This document shows positions 35,533 through 45,939 of a DNA stretch of 64,000 nucleotides, piece after piece; the first letter of the stretch is position 1, and every line of letters starts with the position of its first letter. Source of the DNA: Bradyrhizobium huanghuaihaiense (lineage in GTDB: Bacteria; Pseudomonadota; Alphaproteobacteria; Rhizobiales; Xanthobacteraceae). The DNA lies in the NCBI RefSeq assembly GCF_007830635.1, contig NZ_VLLA01000019.1, positions 133,396 to 197,395 of the forward strand, written 5' to 3'. Below the pieces are notes generated by a model. It made no database searches and was not told the origin of the DNA. It saw only the letters and a list, made by a program, of their open reading frames with translations. The position numbers and the translations under genes are program-made.

Positions 35533-35685
35533 ATGAAGATCACGCTCGCCAACGCCGAAGCCGCGCTCGACGAAGTCCAGCGCGATGCCGACAAGCTTCG
35601 CTCGCAGGAGCTGCGCAAGGCCATCGCCGACTACATCGAGATGCAGCGCGAGGCGCTCAAGGCGGTCCGCAAGAAGCTGCATTAG
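35533..35685 (+). CDS. Small coiled-coil hypothetical protein (50 aa)
   Basis: An ATG-to-TAG frame encoding a 50-residue, Ala/Glu/Lys/Arg-rich helix (it begins MKITLANAEAALDEVQRDAD and ends VRKKLH). Codon use is like neighbouring genes and the charge pattern is heptad-like. There is only a weak ribosome-binding site (AAGG). It sits between the PuuR-like regulator and the convergent molybdenum enzyme. No family is recognised. Confidence 0.55.
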   Translation: MKITLANAEAALDEVQRDADKLRSQELRKAIADYIEMQREALKAVRKKLH

Positions 35686-35727
35686 CGAGACGCGGCGGAG
35701 CGAGAGGATCTCGCCCCGCATTCTGTC

Positions 35728-37989
35728 TCAACGCTGCGTCAGCAACTCCTCGATCCGGATCGGGAAGCGGCGGACGCGTACGCCGGTCGCGTGCCAGACG
35801 GCGTTGGCGACCGCACCGGCACTGCCGGTGATGCCGATCTCACCGACACCCTTGATGCCGAGAGCATTCACATGCGGATCGTGCTCCTCGACCGTGATCA
35901 CATCGAGCGGCGGCACGTCGGCATTCACGGGGATGTGGTACTCGCCGAGATTAGCGTTCATGATCCGCCCGCTGCGCCGATCGGTGATGGCTTCCTCGTG
36001 CAGCGCGAAGGACAGGCCCCAGATCATGCCGCCGAACAGCTGGCTCTTCACCAGATGCGGATTGACGATGCGTCCCGCTGCGAAGGCGCCGACCATGCGG
36101 CTGACGCGGACCTGGCCGAGCTCGGGATCGACCTTCACCTCCGCGAACACCGCGCCGTGGGCGTGCATCGCATACTGCTCCATCGCCGCGGGGTTCGGCG
36201 CGCCGGTGCCGCGGGCCTCGACCTCGGCAACGCCGGCACGCGCGAGGATCTCCGCATAGCTCTCGCTGCGGCTCTCGTCGTCACGCCGGATCAGCCTGCC
36301 GTCCCGCGCGATCACACCGGCATTGCCGGCGCCGAACAGCGGCGAGCGCTCATCATTGGTGGCGAGATCGGCAAGCTTTGCGATCACGGCCGCGCCGGCA
36401 CTGTGGATCGCGGCACCCGCGGTTGCCGTGTGCGCCGAGCCGCCGGCGATGCCGGCATCGGGCAGGTCAGACGTGCCGGCCTTGAAGTCCACGCGGTCGA
36501 TATCGAGACCGACGGCATCGGCCGCGATCTGCGCCAGCGCCGTCCAGGCGCCCTGCCCCATGTCGTGCGCGCCGATCTCCATCGCGCCCGAGCCGTCGCG
36601 GCGGAGCACAGCGCGCGCCTCGGCCTGGAACATCAGCGCGGGGAACGTCGCGGTGCCCATCCCCCAGCCGACCAGAAGTCCGGCATCGTCGCGCATCTGT
36701 CTCGGCTGGAGCGAGCGCTTCGCCCAGCCGAAACGCGCTGCGCCCTGATCGTAACAGGCGCGCAGCGCTTTCGAGGAGAACGGTCTTCCCGTCATCGGCT
36801 CGACCTCGGCGTAGTTCTTGAGGCGGAACGCGAGCGGGTCGATGCCGCAGGCCCAGGCCATCTCGTCGATCGCGCTCTCGAGCGCGATCGAGCCGGTCGC
36901 CTCCCCCGGCGCGCGCATGAACAGCGGCGTGCCGGTGTTGACGCGCACCGCGTCATGCGAGGTGCGGATCGCGGGCGCCGCATAGAGCGTGTGCGAGGCG
37001 TCGGCCGCGGGCTCGTAGAAATCGTCGAAGGTGCTCGACACGGTCCTTGCATGATGATCGAGCGCGGTCAGACGCCCCTCCCCATCGGCACCGATGCGCA
37101 AGCGCTGCCTCGTCGGCGCGCGGTGACCGACCGGGCCGTACATCTGCTCGCGGCGCAGCACCAGCTTGACCGGCCTGCCGACGAGTTTTGCCGCCATGAT
37201 GCCGAGCGTTGGCGGCCCGGCCATCAATCCCTTGGAGCCGAAGCCGCCGCCGAGGAACGGGCTGCGGATGTGGATCTTGTCGTGCGCGATGCCGAACAAT
37301 TCGGCGATGCGCGCCAGCGACAGCATCAGGCCCTGGGTCGGCATGTCGATCTGCAGACGGTCGCCGTCCCAGGAGGCAACGATCGCATGCGGCTCCATCG
37401 CGTTGTGATATTGCGGCGGCGTCTCGTAAGTCGCGTCGATCTGCTTTTCAGCCGTGGCGAGGCCAGCCTCGACATCGCCGCGGTGGCTTTCCGTGGGATT
37501 GCCGACACCGACGACCGGCGGCACGAAGCTTTCGCCGGCATCGAGCCCCACGAGCGCCGGCAACGTTTCGTAACGCGGCGCCAGCAGCAGCGCGCCTTCC
37601 GTCGCCGCCTCCAGCGTCTCGGCAATCACGACGGCGATCGGCTGATTGGCGTAGCGGACCTCATGGCTTTGCAACACCTCCATCCGAAACACGAACGGAT
37701 TGGTCTTGATTTCAGGATCGATTGCGAGCTCAGGCTTGTGGTCCGGCGTCATGACGTCGACGACGCCGGGATGGCGCTTGGCTGCTGCGACATCGAGCGA
37801 GACCACGCGGCCGCGCGAAATGCTCGCGACCGCCATCACCGCAAACAGCATGCCGGGCGGATGATTGTCGGCGGCGTAGGTCGCCTGCCCCTTGACCTTG
37901 AGGACGCCGTCGCGGCGGGTCAGCGGCTGGCCGATGTTCGAGCCGTGCCGCAAATGAGCGGGCGCGCTGGTGAGATTGAGCTCAGGCAT
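35728..37989 (-). CDS. Molybdenum hydroxylase, molybdopterin-binding large subunit (PaoC-like)
   Basis: About 753 residues, start ATG 37989 (MPELNLTSAPAHLRHGSNIG). The xanthine dehydrogenase/aldehyde oxidase family is clear: GRDG-type opening LTRRDGVLKVKGQATYAAD, the Mo-cofactor loop SPFLGGGFGSKG, RAPGEATGSIALESAIDEMA, and the C-terminal KGVGEIGITGSAGAVANAV with the catalytic Glu in GVGE. It oxidises aldehydes or N-heterocycles with water as the oxygen source. It overlaps the FAD subunit gene by 8 bases and is last in a three-gene operon. No export signal is seen, so it should be cytoplasmic. Confidence 0.92.
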   Translation of the reverse strand: MPELNLTSAPAHLRHGSNIGQPLTRRDGVLKVKGQATYAADNHPPGMLFAVMAVASISRGRVVSLDVAAAKRHPGVVDVMTPDHKPELAIDPEIKTNPFVFRMEVLQSHEVRYANQPIAVVIAETLEAATEGALLLAPRYETLPALVGLDAGESFVPPVVGVGNPTESHRGDVEAGLATAEKQIDATYETPPQYHNAMEPHAIVASWDGDRLQIDMPTQGLMLSLARIAELFGIAHDKIHIRSPFLGGGFGSKGLMAGPPTLGIMAAKLVGRPVKLVLRREQMYGPVGHRAPTRQRLRIGADGEGRLTALDHHARTVSSTFDDFYEPAADASHTLYAAPAIRTSHDAVRVNTGTPLFMRAPGEATGSIALESAIDEMAWACGIDPLAFRLKNYAEVEPMTGRPFSSKALRACYDQGAARFGWAKRSLQPRQMRDDAGLLVGWGMGTATFPALMFQAEARAVLRRDGSGAMEIGAHDMGQGAWTALAQIAADAVGLDIDRVDFKAGTSDLPDAGIAGGSAHTATAGAAIHSAGAAVIAKLADLATNDERSPLFGAGNAGVIARDGRLIRRDDESRSESYAEILARAGVAEVEARGTGAPNPAAMEQYAMHAHGAVFAEVKVDPELGQVRVSRMVGAFAAGRIVNPHLVKSQLFGGMIWGLSFALHEEAITDRRSGRIMNANLGEYHIPVNADVPPLDVITVEEHDPHVNALGIKGVGEIGITGSAGAVANAVWHATGVRVRRFPIRIEELLTQR

Positions 37990-39033
37990 GGATGGCTCCG
38001 GACATGGAGGCAAAGGGAGAAGCCGGCAGCGCGGGGATACGCGCGGGCGCACCGGCAGCGGCGAGTAGCAGCGCGCGCACGACGATGCGGCGCGCCAGCT
38101 CGATCTTGAAGGCGTTGTCGCCGGACGCCTTTGCCTCGGTGAGCGCGCGCCAGGCGGCTTCCTGGAAGGCGTCGGCCGTCGGCGCGACACCCCTCAGAAC
38201 GTCCTCCGCGGCACGGGCACGCCAGGGCTTTGCGGCGACACCACCGAGCGCAAGCCGCGCTTCGGCGATCTTGCCGTTCTCGATCCGCAACGCAGCCGCA
38301 GCCGAGACGACGGCAAAGGCATAGGAGGTGCGTTCGCGAACCTTGAGGTAACGCGCGTGCGCGGCGAAGCCGCGCGCTGCGGGCGGCAGGCGCACGGCGA
38401 CGATGAGGTCGCCGGGCTCGAGCGCCGACTCACGCTCGGGCGTATTGCCGGGCAGGCGGTGCAGCGCGTCGAGCGCGATCTCGCGCCGGCCGCTCCTGCC
38501 TTCGATCTCGACGACGGCATCGAGTGCGACCAGCGGCACGCAGAAGTCGGACGGATGCGTGGCGATGCAGCTCTCGCTCCAGCCGAGTACGGCATGGCCG
38601 CGGTTCTCGCCATCGCGGGCGTCGCAGCCGGAGCCGGCCTCGCGCTTGTTGCAGCGGCTGGCGGTGTCGTAGAAATACGCACAGCGGGTCCTCTGCAGCA
38701 GATTGCCGCCGACGGTGGCGGCGTTGCGCAATTGCGCCGACGCACCGGAGAGCAGCGCTTCGGCCACGGCGGGATGAGTCCTTGCGAATTCCGGATCATG
38801 CGCGAGATCAGCGTTGCTCACCAGCGCGCCGATGCGCAACGATCCGTCGGCGAGCGTCTCGATTTGATCGAGCCCGTGGAGATGCGTGACATCGACGAGG
38901 CGATCCGGACGGCTGATGCCGCCCTTCATCAGATCGAGCAGATTGGTGCCGGCGGCAAGATAAACGGCGCCCGGCTGCGCGGCGGCGGCAACGGCTTCAG
39001 TGACCGTGGCGGGCCTGACATAATCGAACGGTT

Positions 39034-39037
<4 letters not shown>
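37982..39037 (-). CDS. Molybdenum hydroxylase, FAD subunit with extra Cys cluster (PaoB-like)
   Basis: About 351 residues. The FAD-binding segment is AAGTNLLDLMKGG near residue 28, with ATVGGNLLQRTRC near 108. From there a Cys-rich insert follows: RTRCAYFYDTASRCNKREAG, GSGCDARDG and SESCIATHPSD. This four-Cys pattern matches subunits such as PaoB/YagS and 4-hydroxybenzoyl-CoA reductase HcrB, which carry an extra [4Fe-4S] cluster. It overlaps both neighbours by 4-8 bases and transfers electrons from the 2Fe-2S subunit to FAD. Confidence 0.9.
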
Positions 39038-39531
<494 letters not shown>

Positions 39532-39782
39532 ACAAGGCTCCGATCAGATATGGACATGGCTCATCGCGCAGCGCGCCACCGCCGTGGCCGCCGTCGATTT
39601 CGAATTGACCGGGCGGAGCCGGGCCAACGTCTCAGCGAAGATACGGAGGCACCCTCCGCTTAACAAGGGCCGCGGAAAAATATTTGGAATTCGTCAAAGC
39701 CCGAGCGCATACAACGCGATGCAGCCGGCCAAGGGTTCAACAAGGGTTCAATCTAACCAATTCGTGATCTACATTGCCTGAT

Positions 39783-40424
39783 ATGGACGACCACACCGAC
39801 CAGACCCGAAAACCCCGCGCCGATGCCGTACGCAATCGCGAGCGCGTGCTCGAAGCGGCCAAGGCCGTGTTCAGCGCTGGCGGCCCCGAGGCGAGCCTGG
39901 AAGCCGTGGCCAAACGCGCCGGCGTCGGCATCGGCACGCTCTATCGGCATTTCCCGACGCGCGAGGATCTGTTCGAGGCGGTGTACCGGCGCGAGGTCGA
40001 GCAGCTCAGCGAGCTCGCCGAGCAGTTGAAGACTACGAAGGATCCGATCGACGCGCTCAGGCGCTGGCTGCGCTCAGGTGTCGAATTCGTTGCCACCAAG
40101 AAGGGCATGGTGGCAGCCCTGGCACTCGCAGTGCAGAGCGGGTCCGAGCTGCATGCCTTCTCCTTCGAGCGGCTGACCACGGCGATCGGCTCGCTGCTCC
40201 ATCGTGCCGTCGCGGCCGGCGAGATGCGCGCCGACATCAGTCCCGAGGACTTGCTGCGGGCGTTCTTCGGCATGTGCTACATGCACGACCAACCCGGCTG
40301 GCAGTCCTCGGTGCTGCGCATGCTCGACGTGTTCGTCGACGGTCTGCGGGTGCAGATGGCCGCCAAGGCCAAGCCGCGCCCCGCGGCGAGGTCAGCGAAG
40401 CCGGCGGTGAAACGGAAGCGATAG
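39783..40424 (+). CDS. TetR-family transcriptional regulator
   Basis: About 213 residues. HTH at residues about 15-60 (RNRERVLEAAKAVFSAGG, EAVAKRAGVGIGTLYRHFPTRE), then an all-helical ligand-binding part and a basic tail (KRKR end). ATG 39783 is favoured; a TTG nine bases upstream is in frame. It faces the molybdenum hydroxylase operon across 251 bp, so it is the likely repressor of that operon and may respond to its aldehyde or aromatic substrate. Confidence 0.88.
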   Translation: MDDHTDQTRKPRADAVRNRERVLEAAKAVFSAGGPEASLEAVAKRAGVGIGTLYRHFPTREDLFEAVYRREVEQLSELAEQLKTTKDPIDALRRWLRSGVEFVATKKGMVAALALAVQSGSELHAFSFERLTTAIGSLLHRAVAAGEMRADISPEDLLRAFFGMCYMHDQPGWQSSVLRMLDVFVDGLRVQMAAKAKPRPAARSAKPAVKRKR

Positions 40425-40490
40425 CACGCCCGTATTTACCAGAGGTCGTGCTAGGATCAGCATCGCCCGGATCCCAACGCGGAGCCTGTC

Positions 40491-40910
40491 ATGCGCATTG
40501 CCGCCTTGCTGATCGCTCTCACTGTTGTCCTTGGTATTGCGCTTGGCCCCGTCTCAACTCGCGCCGGCGATGTCTCGGCGGCACAGGGCGTCATTCAAGC
40601 CCAGGAACGGGCCTTTGCCCGCGACGATGCGGCCGCGGCCTATTCCTACGCCGCGCCGGCGATCAAGGAGATATTCCCCGGGCCCGACATCTTCATGTCC
40701 ATGGTGCAGAACGGCTACGCGCCGGTCTATCGGCACAAGAGTTTTGAATTTGGCGAGAGCAAGAGCGAAGGCAGTTGGATCGCCCAGCGCGTCCATATCA
40801 TTGATGCCAATGGCGAAGCCTGGGAGGCGCTCTACACGGTCGAGCAGCAGCCGGATGGCAGCTACAAGATCACCGGCTGTTCGTTACTGAAAGCAGGACA
40901 GGCCGTTTAA
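40491..40910 (+). CDS. DUF4864-like secreted protein
   Basis: 139 residues with a signal peptide (RIAALLIALTVVLGIALG). The mature part (VIQAQERAFARDDAAAAYSYAAPAI, MVQNGYAPVYRHKSFEFGE, VEQQPDGSYKITGCSLL) fits DUF4864, an NTF2-like fold seen in alphaproteobacteria. Function unknown; probably periplasmic. It converges on the MFS gene with a four-base overlap of the stop codons. Confidence 0.78.
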   Translation: MRIAALLIALTVVLGIALGPVSTRAGDVSAAQGVIQAQERAFARDDAAAAYSYAAPAIKEIFPGPDIFMSMVQNGYAPVYRHKSFEFGESKSEGSWIAQRVHIIDANGEAWEALYTVEQQPDGSYKITGCSLLKAGQAV

Positions 40911-42172
40911 GTCGCAAAGCCCGGACCGGTCCTGACCGAGCCCATCCGCGAACGGATCAGCAGCAGCACGACGATGCCGATATTGAGCGCGTTCCAGGCA
41001 ACGCCGTTGGCGAAGGCCGCACCGTAGGAGCCGGTGGCATCGAAGATCACGCCCGAGACCCAGCCGCCGAACGACATGCCGAACACGGACGCGAAGATCA
41101 CGATGCCGACGCGCGTCGCCGCTTCGCTCGCAGGCATCGCCTCGCGCACGATGATGGCGTAGCTCGGCACGATGCCGCCCTGGAACAGGCCGAACATCGC
41201 CGAGATGATATAAAGCGAGGTAAGGCTGTCGAAGAACAGATAGAACACCAGCGCAAAGCCTTGCGCCAGCGATCCCACCAGCAGCGTGCGGATGCCGCCG
41301 ATCTTGTCGGCGAGATAGCCCGAGCCGATGCGGCTGACGATGCCGCAGCCCATCATCAGCGACAACATCTCGGCGCCGCGCGCGACGCCATAGCCGAGAT
41401 CGCCGCAATAGGCGACGATGTGGACCTGCGGCATTGCCATCGCGACGCAGCAGGAGATGCTGGCGATCGAGAGCAGCACCGTCAGCGTGTTGGTCGACAG
41501 CTTGAGATCGACCCGCGGCGGAGGTGCCTTGGCGTGGTCATGGACCGTGTCGTTACCCATCTGCGCGCGCAGGACCAGCACCAGGATCGTCATCAGGCCC
41601 ACACAGACGAGGCCAATGCCGATATGGGTGGTGCGCCAGCCGATCGACTGCATGCCCCAATTGACGATCGGGGGCCACATCGTGCCGGCGACATAATTGC
41701 CGCTGGCGACGATGGTCACGGCGAGGCCGCGATAACGCTCGAACCAGTGCGACGCCTCCGCCATCAGCGGCGCGAAGGTCGCCGATGTTCCTAGTCCGAT
41801 CAGGAAATAGGCCGCGATGAACTGCCAGAGCTGCGTCGAAAGTCCCGCCAGCGTATTGGCGACACCGAGGAAGGCGATGCTGATCGCCATCGCCTGCACG
41901 ATGCCGAACCGGTCCGTGATCTTGCCGGCGATCACGCCGCCAAGCCCGAAGCCGAACATCATCAGCGTGAAGGCCAGCGACACCGCACCGCGCGTCGCGG
42001 CGAATTCGGCCTGCACCACGGGAATCATGACGACGATCGCCCACATGCCGACGCCGCCGATCGAGCCGATCACCAGCGCAATGACGAGCCGCATCCAGGC
42101 CTGACGGGAATCAGGGCTGAATGAGTCTGATCTTTGTTCGGGATGATTTGGCGCGTGCACGGGCCGGACCAT
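40907..42172 (-). CDS. MFS transporter (OFA/monocarboxylate-like)
   Basis: 421 residues with about 12 membrane helices. The MFS loop pattern is seen as GKITDRFGIVQAM between helices 2 and 3 and again as GYLADKIGGIRTL in the second half. A central cytoplasmic loop (MGNDTVHDHAKAPPPRVDLK) separates the halves. The type resembles oxalate/formate or monocarboxylate carriers; the substrate is not determinable. Monocistronic. Confidence 0.85.
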   Translation of the reverse strand: MVRPVHAPNHPEQRSDSFSPDSRQAWMRLVIALVIGSIGGVGMWAIVVMIPVVQAEFAATRGAVSLAFTLMMFGFGLGGVIAGKITDRFGIVQAMAISIAFLGVANTLAGLSTQLWQFIAAYFLIGLGTSATFAPLMAEASHWFERYRGLAVTIVASGNYVAGTMWPPIVNWGMQSIGWRTTHIGIGLVCVGLMTILVLVLRAQMGNDTVHDHAKAPPPRVDLKLSTNTLTVLLSIASISCCVAMAMPQVHIVAYCGDLGYGVARGAEMLSLMMGCGIVSRIGSGYLADKIGGIRTLLVGSLAQGFALVFYLFFDSLTSLYIISAMFGLFQGGIVPSYAIIVREAMPASEAATRVGIVIFASVFGMSFGGWVSGVIFDATGSYGAAFANGVAWNALNIGIVVLLLIRSRMGSVRTGPGFAT

Positions 42173-42323
42173 GGCCCGCGGATCGCCACACGGTCAAGCA
42201 ACGTGGCGATATATTGGGCATGCGCGGTGCACTGCGGTAAGAAGGAGCTTGGCGAACGCGCGATTTGCCATTAGTTTGCAATCAGCGTGTGCAACCTTGC
42301 CGCGCGAGGAGCCTATCGGCGGA

Positions 42324-42764
42324 ATGTTGTTGCGATTGACGCGATCGATGCGGATGAAGGTGGGGCGGATCATCGCCTTCGCCTATCTGTTCTGCGTGCT
42401 CGCGCCGGCAGCAAGCCTTGCCTTGGGCAATGGCCCTGCGCCGTGCCTTGACGACGCACTCCTCGCCGATCCCGTGCCGGCGCATCACCAGATGGCGAGC
42501 CATCAGCATGGCGATGCCTCGCACGAACATGCGGGAACCCACGCTCATCACCAGACCGCCTCGAAGGATGCACCCGCTCCGCATCATCATGGCGGTAAGG
42601 GAACCGTCGGTCCGTGCTGCGCGATGATGTGCGTCAGCGCGCTGCCGGCCGATCTGCCCAGCGTCGCCACGCCGGTCCAGCCGACGTCGACCTGCGCGCC
42701 CGAGATCGTGGCCAGCCTGCACAGCGCGGCGCCGCCCCAGCACTACCGCCCCCCCATCACCTGA
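42324..42764 (+). CDS. His-rich exported protein heading the copper operon
   Basis: About 146 residues from ATG 42324; ATGs at 42348 and 42354 are alternatives. A signal-like segment (IIAFAYLFCVLAPAASLALG) is followed by repeated His pairs (HHQMASHQHGDASHEHAGTH) and a PCCAMMCVSALP motif with three Cys and two Met. This is a probable periplasmic copper-binding protein. It lies 73 bp before the lipoprotein gene, in the same direction as the whole copper cluster. No named family is certain; DUF2946-like proteins have a similar look. Confidence 0.7.
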   Translation: MLLRLTRSMRMKVGRIIAFAYLFCVLAPAASLALGNGPAPCLDDALLADPVPAHHQMASHQHGDASHEHAGTHAHHQTASKDAPAPHHHGGKGTVGPCCAMMCVSALPADLPSVATPVQPTSTCAPEIVASLHSAAPPQHYRPPIT

Positions 42765-42837
42765 TCTGACGCAACGACGTCGGTCCGAGCGCGCTTTTGC
42801 GCGCGCGAACCTGTGGTTTCCAGATCAGGGATGAATC

Positions 42838-43122
42838 ATGCTGGCGCTTTCCTGGGCGAAGTCTGCCGCCGCATCTGCGGTGGGTGGACAACACTTTCGA
42901 TTCAATTGGCTGCTGCCGGCCTTTGCCGCGCTGGCGCTGTCCGGCTGCATGCCGGTAACGACACAAGTCGCCAGTGCCGACCCCGCCGATCCCGCGGCGA
43001 AGGTGGCACGCGTCGGCTATCGCTCGACCATCGCGCCCTACACCAGCCTGCGGCCGGCGACACCGGCACCGTGGCGGGACCGCAACGACGCCGTCACGCC
43101 GCAGCCGAAGCAAGACCGGTAG
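42838..43122 (+). CDS. Small lipoprotein of the copper operon
   Basis: 94 residues. The lipobox LALSGC places the acylated Cys at 37 after an unusually long N-terminal region; a start nearer the lipobox cannot be excluded. The mature part is short and Pro/Ala/Thr-rich, ending TPQPKQDR. It lies 9 bases before the TolC-family gene, so co-translation is likely. Function unknown. Confidence 0.7.
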   Translation: MLALSWAKSAAASAVGGQHFRFNWLLPAFAALALSGCMPVTTQVASADPADPAAKVARVGYRSTIAPYTSLRPATPAPWRDRNDAVTPQPKQDR

Positions 43123-43131
43123 GAGCGCGCC

Positions 43132-44556
43132 ATGGCACACCATTTTGCGCGGGGCCTGCTCGTGCTTACCGCGTTCGGACTCTCCGGCTGCATGGCGTTC
43201 TCGCCGGACGGCGGCATGACGACGGTCTCGGAGCTCACGAGCCAGACGATCAGGAAGGACGTTGCTTTCGTGCGAACGGCCGAAGGGGCCGAGGCCGTCA
43301 CCGCGACCGTCCGCCGGTTGCTGGCGCGCGCGCTGACCATCGAGACGGCCGTGCAGATCGCGCTGCTCAACAACAAGGGGCTGCAAGCCGCTTACAACGA
43401 GCTGGCGCTGGCCGAAACCGAGCTGGTCGAGCAGAGCCTGCCGCCCAATCCCGTATTCTCGATCTCGCGGATCTCGGGCAATGGCGCGAACGAGATCGAG
43501 CGCCAGGTTGTCGGCGACATCCTCGCCCTCGCAACACTGCCGTTCCGCTCCGAGATCGCGCGCGACCGCTTCCGTCAGGCGCAATTGCGCGCGGCGCTGG
43601 CGACGCTGCGGCTCGCTGCCGACGTGCGCCGCGCCTATGTCCGCACTGTTGCCGCCAACGAGATGGTGGCGCTGCTGACCGACGCGAAGGCGACGGCGGA
43701 ATCGACCGCTCAGCTTGCGGTCAAGCTCGGCGAGACCGGCTCGCTCAACAAGCTCGACCAAGCCCGCGAGCAGGTGTTCTATGCCGAGACCACCGCCGAT
43801 CTTGCGACGGCGCGCCAGGCGGCGACGAGCGCGCGCGAAAGACTGGCGCGGCTGATGGGGCTGTGGGACGACGGCCTCGATTTCCGCCTGCCCAACCAGT
43901 TGCCGCCGCTGCCGCGCCGCCCGCAGGCCTTGCCCTCGATCGAGGCCGATGCAGTGGCGCATCGCATCGACCTGCAGATCGCGCGGCTCGAGCTGACGGC
44001 GCTGGCAAAATCGCTGAACCTCACCGAGGCGACGCGTTTCGTGACGCTGCTCGATCTCGCCGGCATCTCCCGCCGCACCCAGGATCCGGAAGGGCCGCCG
44101 TTCCGCGAACGCGGCTTCGACGTGCAGTTCCAGATCCCGATCTTCGATGGCGGCGAGGTGCGGGTGCGGCAGGCGGCCGAGACCTACAATCTCGCTTTCA
44201 ACCGCCTGACCGAGCGGGCCGTGAATGTCCGCTCGGAGGCACGAGACGCCTATCGCGTCTACCGGTCCACGTACGACATCGCCAGCCACTTCCAGCGCGA
44301 GATCGTGCCCTTGCGCAAGATCATCACCGAGGAGATGCAGCTGCGCTTCTCCAGCATGCAGGTCGACATCTTCGCGCTTCTGACCGAGGCACGGCAGCGC
44401 CTGGCGTCACTGCGCGGCGCCATCGACGCCAAGCAAAGTTTCTTCCTCGCCCAGTCCGACCTGCAGACCGCCGTCAATGGTGGCGGCGCGCCCGCCGCCG
44501 GCGGCGAGACGTCAACCACTATCGCCGCGGCAGCGCCTGCCGATGGCGGCCACTGA
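43132..44556 (+). CDS. TolC-family outer-membrane efflux lipoprotein
   Basis: 474 residues. Lipobox FGLSGC with Cys20, then the duplicated OEP repeat: ALTIETAVQIALLNNKGLQAAY in the first half and FDVQFQIPIFDGGEVRVRQA in the second. It should form an outer-membrane channel with a periplasmic barrel, as in CusC-type copper efflux. No RND pump or adaptor gene is present in the window, so its partner is elsewhere or it works differently. It lies 13 bases before the multicopper oxidase gene. Confidence 0.88.
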   Translation: MAHHFARGLLVLTAFGLSGCMAFSPDGGMTTVSELTSQTIRKDVAFVRTAEGAEAVTATVRRLLARALTIETAVQIALLNNKGLQAAYNELALAETELVEQSLPPNPVFSISRISGNGANEIERQVVGDILALATLPFRSEIARDRFRQAQLRAALATLRLAADVRRAYVRTVAANEMVALLTDAKATAESTAQLAVKLGETGSLNKLDQAREQVFYAETTADLATARQAATSARERLARLMGLWDDGLDFRLPNQLPPLPRRPQALPSIEADAVAHRIDLQIARLELTALAKSLNLTEATRFVTLLDLAGISRRTQDPEGPPFRERGFDVQFQIPIFDGGEVRVRQAAETYNLAFNRLTERAVNVRSEARDAYRVYRSTYDIASHFQREIVPLRKIITEEMQLRFSSMQVDIFALLTEARQRLASLRGAIDAKQSFFLAQSDLQTAVNGGGAPAAGGETSTTIAAAAPADGGH

Positions 44557-44569
44557 GACGGAGGCCATC

Positions 44570-45907
44570 ATGTTTTCCCGCCGAGGATTTTTGGGCACCG
44601 CCGCGCTTGCCAGCGCATCGGCCATCAGCGGCCGCGTTCAGGCCGCGTCCATTCCGGAAGCGCCCACCATGGACAAGGTGGTGATGCAGCCGCCGCTGCA
44701 CCCGATCAGCGGCCCCGACTATCGCCCCGTGGTGACGCTGAACGGCTGGTCACTGCCGTTCCGCATGAACGGCGACTGGAAGGAATTCCACCTCGTCGCC
44801 GAGCCCGTGGTGCGCGAGTTCGCCGAAGGCATGAAGGTGAATCTGTGGGGCTATAACGGCCAGTCGCCCGGCCCGACCATCGAGGCGGTCGAGGGCGACA
44901 AGGTCCGCATCTTCGTCACCAACAGACTGCCCGAATACACCACCGTGCACTGGCACGGCATGATCATCCCCAGCGGCATGGACGGTGTTGGCGGATTGAA
45001 CCAGCCGCACATCGAGCCGGGCAAGACCTTCGTCTACGAATTCGAGATGAAGAAGAGCGGGACCTTCATGTATCACCCGCATTCCGACGAGATGGTGCAG
45101 ATGGCGATGGGCATGATGGGCATGGTCGTCGTGCATCCGCGCGATCAAAGCTTCCGCCCCGTCGACCGCGACTACGTCTTCGTGATGAGCACCTATCGCG
45201 TCGACCCCGGCACCTATCTGCCGCAGGTCAACGAGATGACCGACTTCAACATGTGGACCTGGAATTCGCGGGTGTTTCCAGGGATCGATCCCCTGCCGGT
45301 GCGGCTCGGCGACAAGGTGCGCGTGCGCATCGGCAATCTCAGCATGACCAACCATCCGATCCACCTGCACGGCCACAGCTTCGCAGTGACCTGCACCGAC
45401 GGCGGCTGGATCCCGGAGAGCGCGCAATATCCGGAGACGACGACCGACGTTCCGGTCGGCGCGGTCAGGGTGTTCGACGTGCTCGCCGACAATCCCGGCG
45501 ACTGGGCGTTTCACTGCCACAAGTCGCATCACACCATGAACGCGATGGGGCACGAGGTGCGCAACCTGATCGGCGTGTCGCGCAAGGATCTCGCCAGGGC
45601 CGTCGGCAAGCTCGCACCTGACGGCATGGCGATGGGCTCGACCGGCATGGCGATGGGCAACATGGAGATGCCCGCGCCCGACAACACGCTGCCGATGATG
45701 ACCGGCACCGGCCAGTTCGGTCCGATCGAGATGGGCGGCATGTTCACGGTGATGAAGATCCGCGAGGACCTCGCGCGCGACGATTATCGCGATCCCGGTC
45801 CGTACAAATTCCCGCAGGGCACCGTCGCCTACGAAGTCACGGCACCGGCTGCGGAGCCGGCGCGGCAAAAACCAGGCAGTCCGCCGATGAAGAACATGAA
45901 GATGTGA
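44570..45907 (+). CDS. Multicopper oxidase (CopA/CueO-like)
   Basis: About 445 residues. ATG 44570 follows GGAGG and gives a twin-arginine signal (SRRGFLGTAALASASAISG). All four copper motifs are visible: TVHWHGM, MYHPHSDEM, NHPIHLHGHSF, and FHCHKSHHTMNAM, which supplies the type 1 Cys, His and Met. A Met-rich region (GMAMGSTGMAMGNMEMP) near residue 360 resembles Cu(I)-binding inserts. It would oxidise Cu(I) to the less toxic Cu(II) in the periplasm using oxygen. It sits in the middle of the copper operon. Confidence 0.93.
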   Translation: MFSRRGFLGTAALASASAISGRVQAASIPEAPTMDKVVMQPPLHPISGPDYRPVVTLNGWSLPFRMNGDWKEFHLVAEPVVREFAEGMKVNLWGYNGQSPGPTIEAVEGDKVRIFVTNRLPEYTTVHWHGMIIPSGMDGVGGLNQPHIEPGKTFVYEFEMKKSGTFMYHPHSDEMVQMAMGMMGMVVVHPRDQSFRPVDRDYVFVMSTYRVDPGTYLPQVNEMTDFNMWTWNSRVFPGIDPLPVRLGDKVRVRIGNLSMTNHPIHLHGHSFAVTCTDGGWIPESAQYPETTTDVPVGAVRVFDVLADNPGDWAFHCHKSHHTMNAMGHEVRNLIGVSRKDLARAVGKLAPDGMAMGSTGMAMGNMEMPAPDNTLPMMTGTGQFGPIEMGGMFTVMKIREDLARDDYRDPGPYKFPQGTVAYEVTAPAAEPARQKPGSPPMKNMKM

Positions 45908-45939
45908 GCGTTTCGATGAACCACCAACTGGAGACTACA

